A stretch of DNA of 37,414 nt, taken from Methylobacterium goesingense. Its GTDB lineage: Bacteria; Pseudomonadota; Alphaproteobacteria; Rhizobiales; Beijerinckiaceae. The stretch covers positions 1-37,414 of the forward strand of contig NZ_BPQL01000015.1 of NCBI RefSeq assembly GCF_022179225.1, read 5' to 3'. The translations under genes and the position numbers were made by a program. Positions 35,051-37,414 of the stretch are shown in pieces. The notes beneath the pieces were generated by a model. That model was given only the letters and a program-made list of their open reading frames with translations. It had not been told where the DNA came from and searched no databases. The first letter of the stretch is position 1. Each line of letters opens with the position of its first letter.

Positions 35051-36136
35051 TCAGTCCCCCGGCGCCACGGGCGGCGGCGCGACCCTGACGCCAGCCGAGT
35101 CCTTCACCCCGGGCGAGTCCTTCAGCCCGGGCGAGTCCTTCACCCCGGGCGAGTCCTTCACCCCGGGCGAGTCCTTCGGCGGCGCCAGGGTCAGGGCGGG
35201 CCGCCCGGCGCTGCCCGTGGAGACCGGGTCGGGCTGGAGGAGCGAGAGGGTGATGGCGCGGGTGACGTGCTCGGCCATGCAGCGCAGGCCGAGGTCGTTC
35301 AGCCGGAACTGGGTGCCGAGGAGGTGCCCCTCGCCCTTGTCATTGCGCAGCGCGAGGTAGCGCATGGCCTCGTAGCGCTGCACCAGGGGCACGCCCTCGC
35401 GCCGGGCGACCTCCTGCACCTTGGCCACGAGGCTGGTGTAGTAGGCGTCGCGGGCGAGGCTCGCGGTGTAGACCGGGCTGACCAGCACGACGTCGATCGC
35501 GTGGCCCTTGATCCACTGCACGGTCTCTTCGAGGGCGCTCTCGAAGGCGTCGAGGTCGACGCGCGCCAGGGCATCGTGCGAGCCGACCTGCCAGATCACG
35601 AGGTCGGGCTCCAGCTCCGCCACCATGCTGCGCAGGCGCTCGCCGGCGCCGGAGGCGATCTCGCCCTGGAGGCCCCGGCTCTCCACCACCACGTCGACGT
35701 CGGGCAGCGAGCGCTCCAGCGCCGTTTCCAGCTTCACCGGATAGGTGGCCGAGGCTCCGAGCCCCATGGTGGAGGCGCCGATGGCCAGGACCCGGACCGG
35801 GTGCTTCTCCTTGAGGGCGGCCTTCACGGCGCCGAGGCGGGCCAGGGTATAGAGCTTCGAGCCCGGAACCCGGCATTCCGGCGACAGGGTGACGTCGACC
35901 GCCTCCCCGTCGACGCTCGCGCCCGCCGACGCGACGTTGGGCGGCGAAACCACGGTGGGGGACGCCGGACCCGGCGCCGCCGGGGCAGGCCGGGGCATGA
36001 AATCCTCCGGACCCGGGGGCTGCGGTTGCGCCGTCGGCGCCTGCGCCGAGACCACCCCGCCGCCCGCCATGCCGGCCAGACTCAAGCTCAGGGCGACGAG
36101 AGCCGCGGCTTTCGGGAGCGCCATTCGACGAACCAT
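35051..36136 (-). CDS. Exported SGNH/GDSL-like protein with degenerate catalytic blocks
   Basis: A 361-residue protein (357 from ATG 36124) with a signal peptide (AALVALSLSLAGMAGGGVVSAQA), a Pro-rich spacer, an SGNH-fold domain and a repeat tail. Block I reads VLAIGASTMG (Ser122), block II SRGLQGEIASG (Gly158). Block III is IWQVGSHDAL, with His187 where the family has Asn. Block V reads GTQFRLNDLG, with Thr275 and Arg278 where D-x-x-H is expected. The Asp/His dyad thus appears lost. The tail has 4.5 copies of KDSPGV. Its start overlaps opgC by about 40 nt, so the two are coupled. It could be a non-catalytic glycan-binding partner or an acyltransferase with altered chemistry. Confidence 0.82.
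   Translation of the reverse strand: MVRRMALPKAAALVALSLSLAGMAGGGVVSAQAPTAQPQPPGPEDFMPRPAPAAPGPASPTVVSPPNVASAGASVDGEAVDVTLSPECRVPGSKLYTLARLGAVKAALKEKHPVRVLAIGASTMGLGASATYPVKLETALERSLPDVDVVVESRGLQGEIASGAGERLRSMVAELEPDLVIWQVGSHDALARVDLDAFESALEETVQWIKGHAIDVVLVSPVYTASLARDAYYTSLVAKVQEVARREGVPLVQRYEAMRYLALRNDKGEGHLLGTQFRLNDLGLRCMAEHVTRAITLSLLQPDPVSTGSAGRPALTLAPPKDSPGVKDSPGVKDSPGLKDSPGVKDSAGVRVAPPPVAPGD
35097..35177. repeat. 18-bp tandem repeat (4.5 copies) in the SGNH-like gene
   Basis: GAGTCCTTCACCCCGGGC repeats at 35097, 35115 (one base different), 35133 and 35151, with a half copy at 35169. It stays in frame and encodes (KDSPGV)n at the C-terminus. Nearly perfect units imply recent expansion and likely copy-number variation between strains. 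Confidence 0.92.
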
Positions 36137-37182
36137 GCGGTGAAACCCAGTGCGAACAGGCCGAACCCTACGACGAAAACGTCGACGACGACACCGCCAC
36201 CGGTCCAGAACCTCACAAGCTGCGCGGCGAGACTGAGCAACGATCCGATGGAGAAGACCGCCAGGGAGTTGCGCCCGAGGCTGGCGAGGAAGGTCGCGAC
36301 CCAGCCCAAGCGGGGTGCGATGACCGCGTAGAGGGTCTGGAAGGCGAGGAGCACGCCGAGGAAGTGGATCACGCGGGCCGGCGAGAGGTAGGTCTTGTCG
36401 AAGGTGAAGACGAGGCGCGGATCGGGCACGAGGAGCGGGTCGGGCCGCAATTCGAGCACCGACAGGACGATGCCGGTGAGGACGATCAGCACGCCCACGG
36501 GAACGAGGCGGGGGGCCGAGCGCTTCAGCCAGGGCGAGGTCCGGCTCCAGTCCTGCGCGGTGAAGCCCATAACGAGGAGAAGCTGCCAGCAGAAGGGATC
36601 GAAGAACCAGTCCCCCTCCCCCGGCCAGGAGGGCAGGTTCCACTCGAAGACCAGGCTCGCCGCGTAGAGCCCGAAGGACAGGGCCAGGGCGGCGACCCGG
36701 CTCACGCGCCCGATCAGCACGAAGACCGGCGCGATCCCGAGCAGCACCACGTAGAGGGGCAGGATGTTGAAGAAGCCGAGCTGATGGGTGAGCAGCACGA
36801 AGCCCACCATGGTCTGGATCGGGTCGGCGAAGAAGCCGCCGGCATTGTGCCATTCGAGCAGCAGGGGATTGTCGAGCACCAGGGCGGTGCCGGCGATCAT
36901 GGCCAGCGCCAGTGCCATCGTGGTGATCTGCGCGCGGTAGACCTCGATGGTGCGGGACAGGAGGCGCAGCACCGTCCGCAGGCGCGGCTCGGGCCTGCCG
37001 TCGCGCTCGCGCGTGGCGATGCCGATCGACCAGCCGGCCAGGAACACGAACAGCTCGGCCGCGTCAGAGATGCCGTACTGCGAGTAGGTGTAGCGCTCGA
37101 AGGTGTTGCCGGGGATGTGGTTCACGAAGATCGTGACGAGGGCGAGCCCACGCCAGAAATCGACCGCGTTCGGTTCGCGCAT
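36088..37182 (-). CDS. opgC: OpgC-family glycan acyltransferase membrane protein
   Basis: A 364-residue multi-pass inner-membrane protein of the OpgC family, which in enterobacteria and rhizobia transfers succinyl groups to periplasmic glucans. The start MREPNAVDFWRGLALVTIFVNH (DFxRG and NH motifs), then GISDAAELFVFLAGWSIG, is diagnostic. About ten hydrophobic segments follow, including LLTHQLGFFNILPLYVVLLG and FFDPFCWQLLLVMGF. ATG 37182 is taken as start because it begins the conserved domain; GTG 37203 would add seven residues. It is first in the minus-strand cluster and overlaps the SGNH-like gene by about 40 nt. No opgG/opgH glucan synthase is in the window, so the acceptor glycan is unknown. 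Confidence 0.9.
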   Translation of the reverse strand: MREPNAVDFWRGLALVTIFVNHIPGNTFERYTYSQYGISDAAELFVFLAGWSIGIATRERDGRPEPRLRTVLRLLSRTIEVYRAQITTMALALAMIAGTALVLDNPLLLEWHNAGGFFADPIQTMVGFVLLTHQLGFFNILPLYVVLLGIAPVFVLIGRVSRVAALALSFGLYAASLVFEWNLPSWPGEGDWFFDPFCWQLLLVMGFTAQDWSRTSPWLKRSAPRLVPVGVLIVLTGIVLSVLELRPDPLLVPDPRLVFTFDKTYLSPARVIHFLGVLLAFQTLYAVIAPRLGWVATFLASLGRNSLAVFSIGSLLSLAAQLVRFWTGGGVVVDVFVVGFGLFALGFTAWFVEWRSRKPRLSSP

Positions 37183-37372
37183 CGGAAATCCGCACTCCGG
37201 CACTTCGAAGGGACAGGGGTTGAGCGGGCTTTGAGGACGCGGCCGCGCGGCGAGGCCCGGCCCTGATACGGTGCGCGCAGCCGATCTGCAAAGGCCGGGC
37301 GGCCCGAGGCGTGCGATTTGGCCCCTGTCCGATCAGGGCGCCCGGCCGGCCGGGGGTTCCGGGCGGACGCGA

Positions 37373-37414
37373 GATCCCGTAAGGGTCCGCAACGCTGCGG
37401 ACCCTTACGGGATC
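37373..37414. terminator. Perfect 18-bp-arm hairpin at the window edge
   Basis: GATCCCGTAAGGGTCCGC (37373-37390), a 6-nt loop and its exact reverse complement (37397-37414) form a very stable stem that may extend past the end of the window. It lies 190 nt upstream of opgC, so it likely terminates a gene beyond the window or is an intergenic repeat element. No T-run is visible within the window. Confidence 0.6.

Overview
The window is GC-rich chromosomal DNA of an alphaproteobacterium. Gene content and protein style (DctA/DctB/DctD, the large ~180-kDa NAD-glutamate dehydrogenase, a bS21 with a long Ala/Pro tail, OpgC, many small order-specific proteins) suggest Methylobacterium, Methylorubrum or a close relative. 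That placement is inference from recognised families, not from a database match. I see no insertion sequence, integrase, phage module or CRISPR array.

Layout. 1-5080: C4-dicarboxylate module. dctB-dctD (minus, 4-nt overlap) diverge from dctA (plus), which has a consensus sigma-54 promoter and a leader with two perfect 10-bp hairpins. 5080-6480: AT-richer accessory patch with a BamE-like secreted protein and a LytM/M23-fold protein that lacks both catalytic histidines. 6538-13750: a periplasmic catalase-fold protein with an altered distal haem pocket, cardiolipin synthase overlapping tail-to-tail with an endonuclease/exonuclease/phosphatase protein, a histone-deacetylase-family amidohydrolase with a GntR-type palindrome just upstream, a DUF4336 protein, and several small proteins. 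14033-15718: tRNA-Leu(CAG) with its terminator, and leuC. 15945-18836: a four-gene plus-strand run (2-hydroxyacid dehydrogenase, double-domain Inh-type protease inhibitor, TrhO, SlyX) with two ATGA overlaps. 18928-21250: aldehyde dehydrogenase and class II glutamine amidotransferase (minus). 21762-24786: single-domain response regulator, rpsU (minus, probable TTG start) and a soluble chemoreceptor with a recently duplicated PAS domain. 24796-29667: NAD-glutamate dehydrogenase. 29668-30731: a 1-kb stretch without a convincing gene. 30732-31838: PAS-PAS-HTH regulator. 31871-37182 (minus): FKBP isomerase and a surface-glycan cluster (GNAT-fold protein, Wzx-like flippase, degenerate SGNH protein, OpgC-type acyltransferase), two members of which carry in-frame minisatellites. 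The window ends on a perfect 18-bp-arm hairpin.

How genes work together. DctB senses dicarboxylates and phosphorylates DctD, which should activate sigma-54 RNA polymerase at the dctA promoter. Glutamate dehydrogenase and the semialdehyde dehydrogenase also feed the TCA cycle. The OpgC/SGNH/flippase/GNAT block is probably an envelope polysaccharide export and decoration unit. The best candidates for undescribed biology are the BamE-like/M23-like pair, the OpgC-SGNH cluster with its repeats, and the PAS-PAS-HTH regulator.
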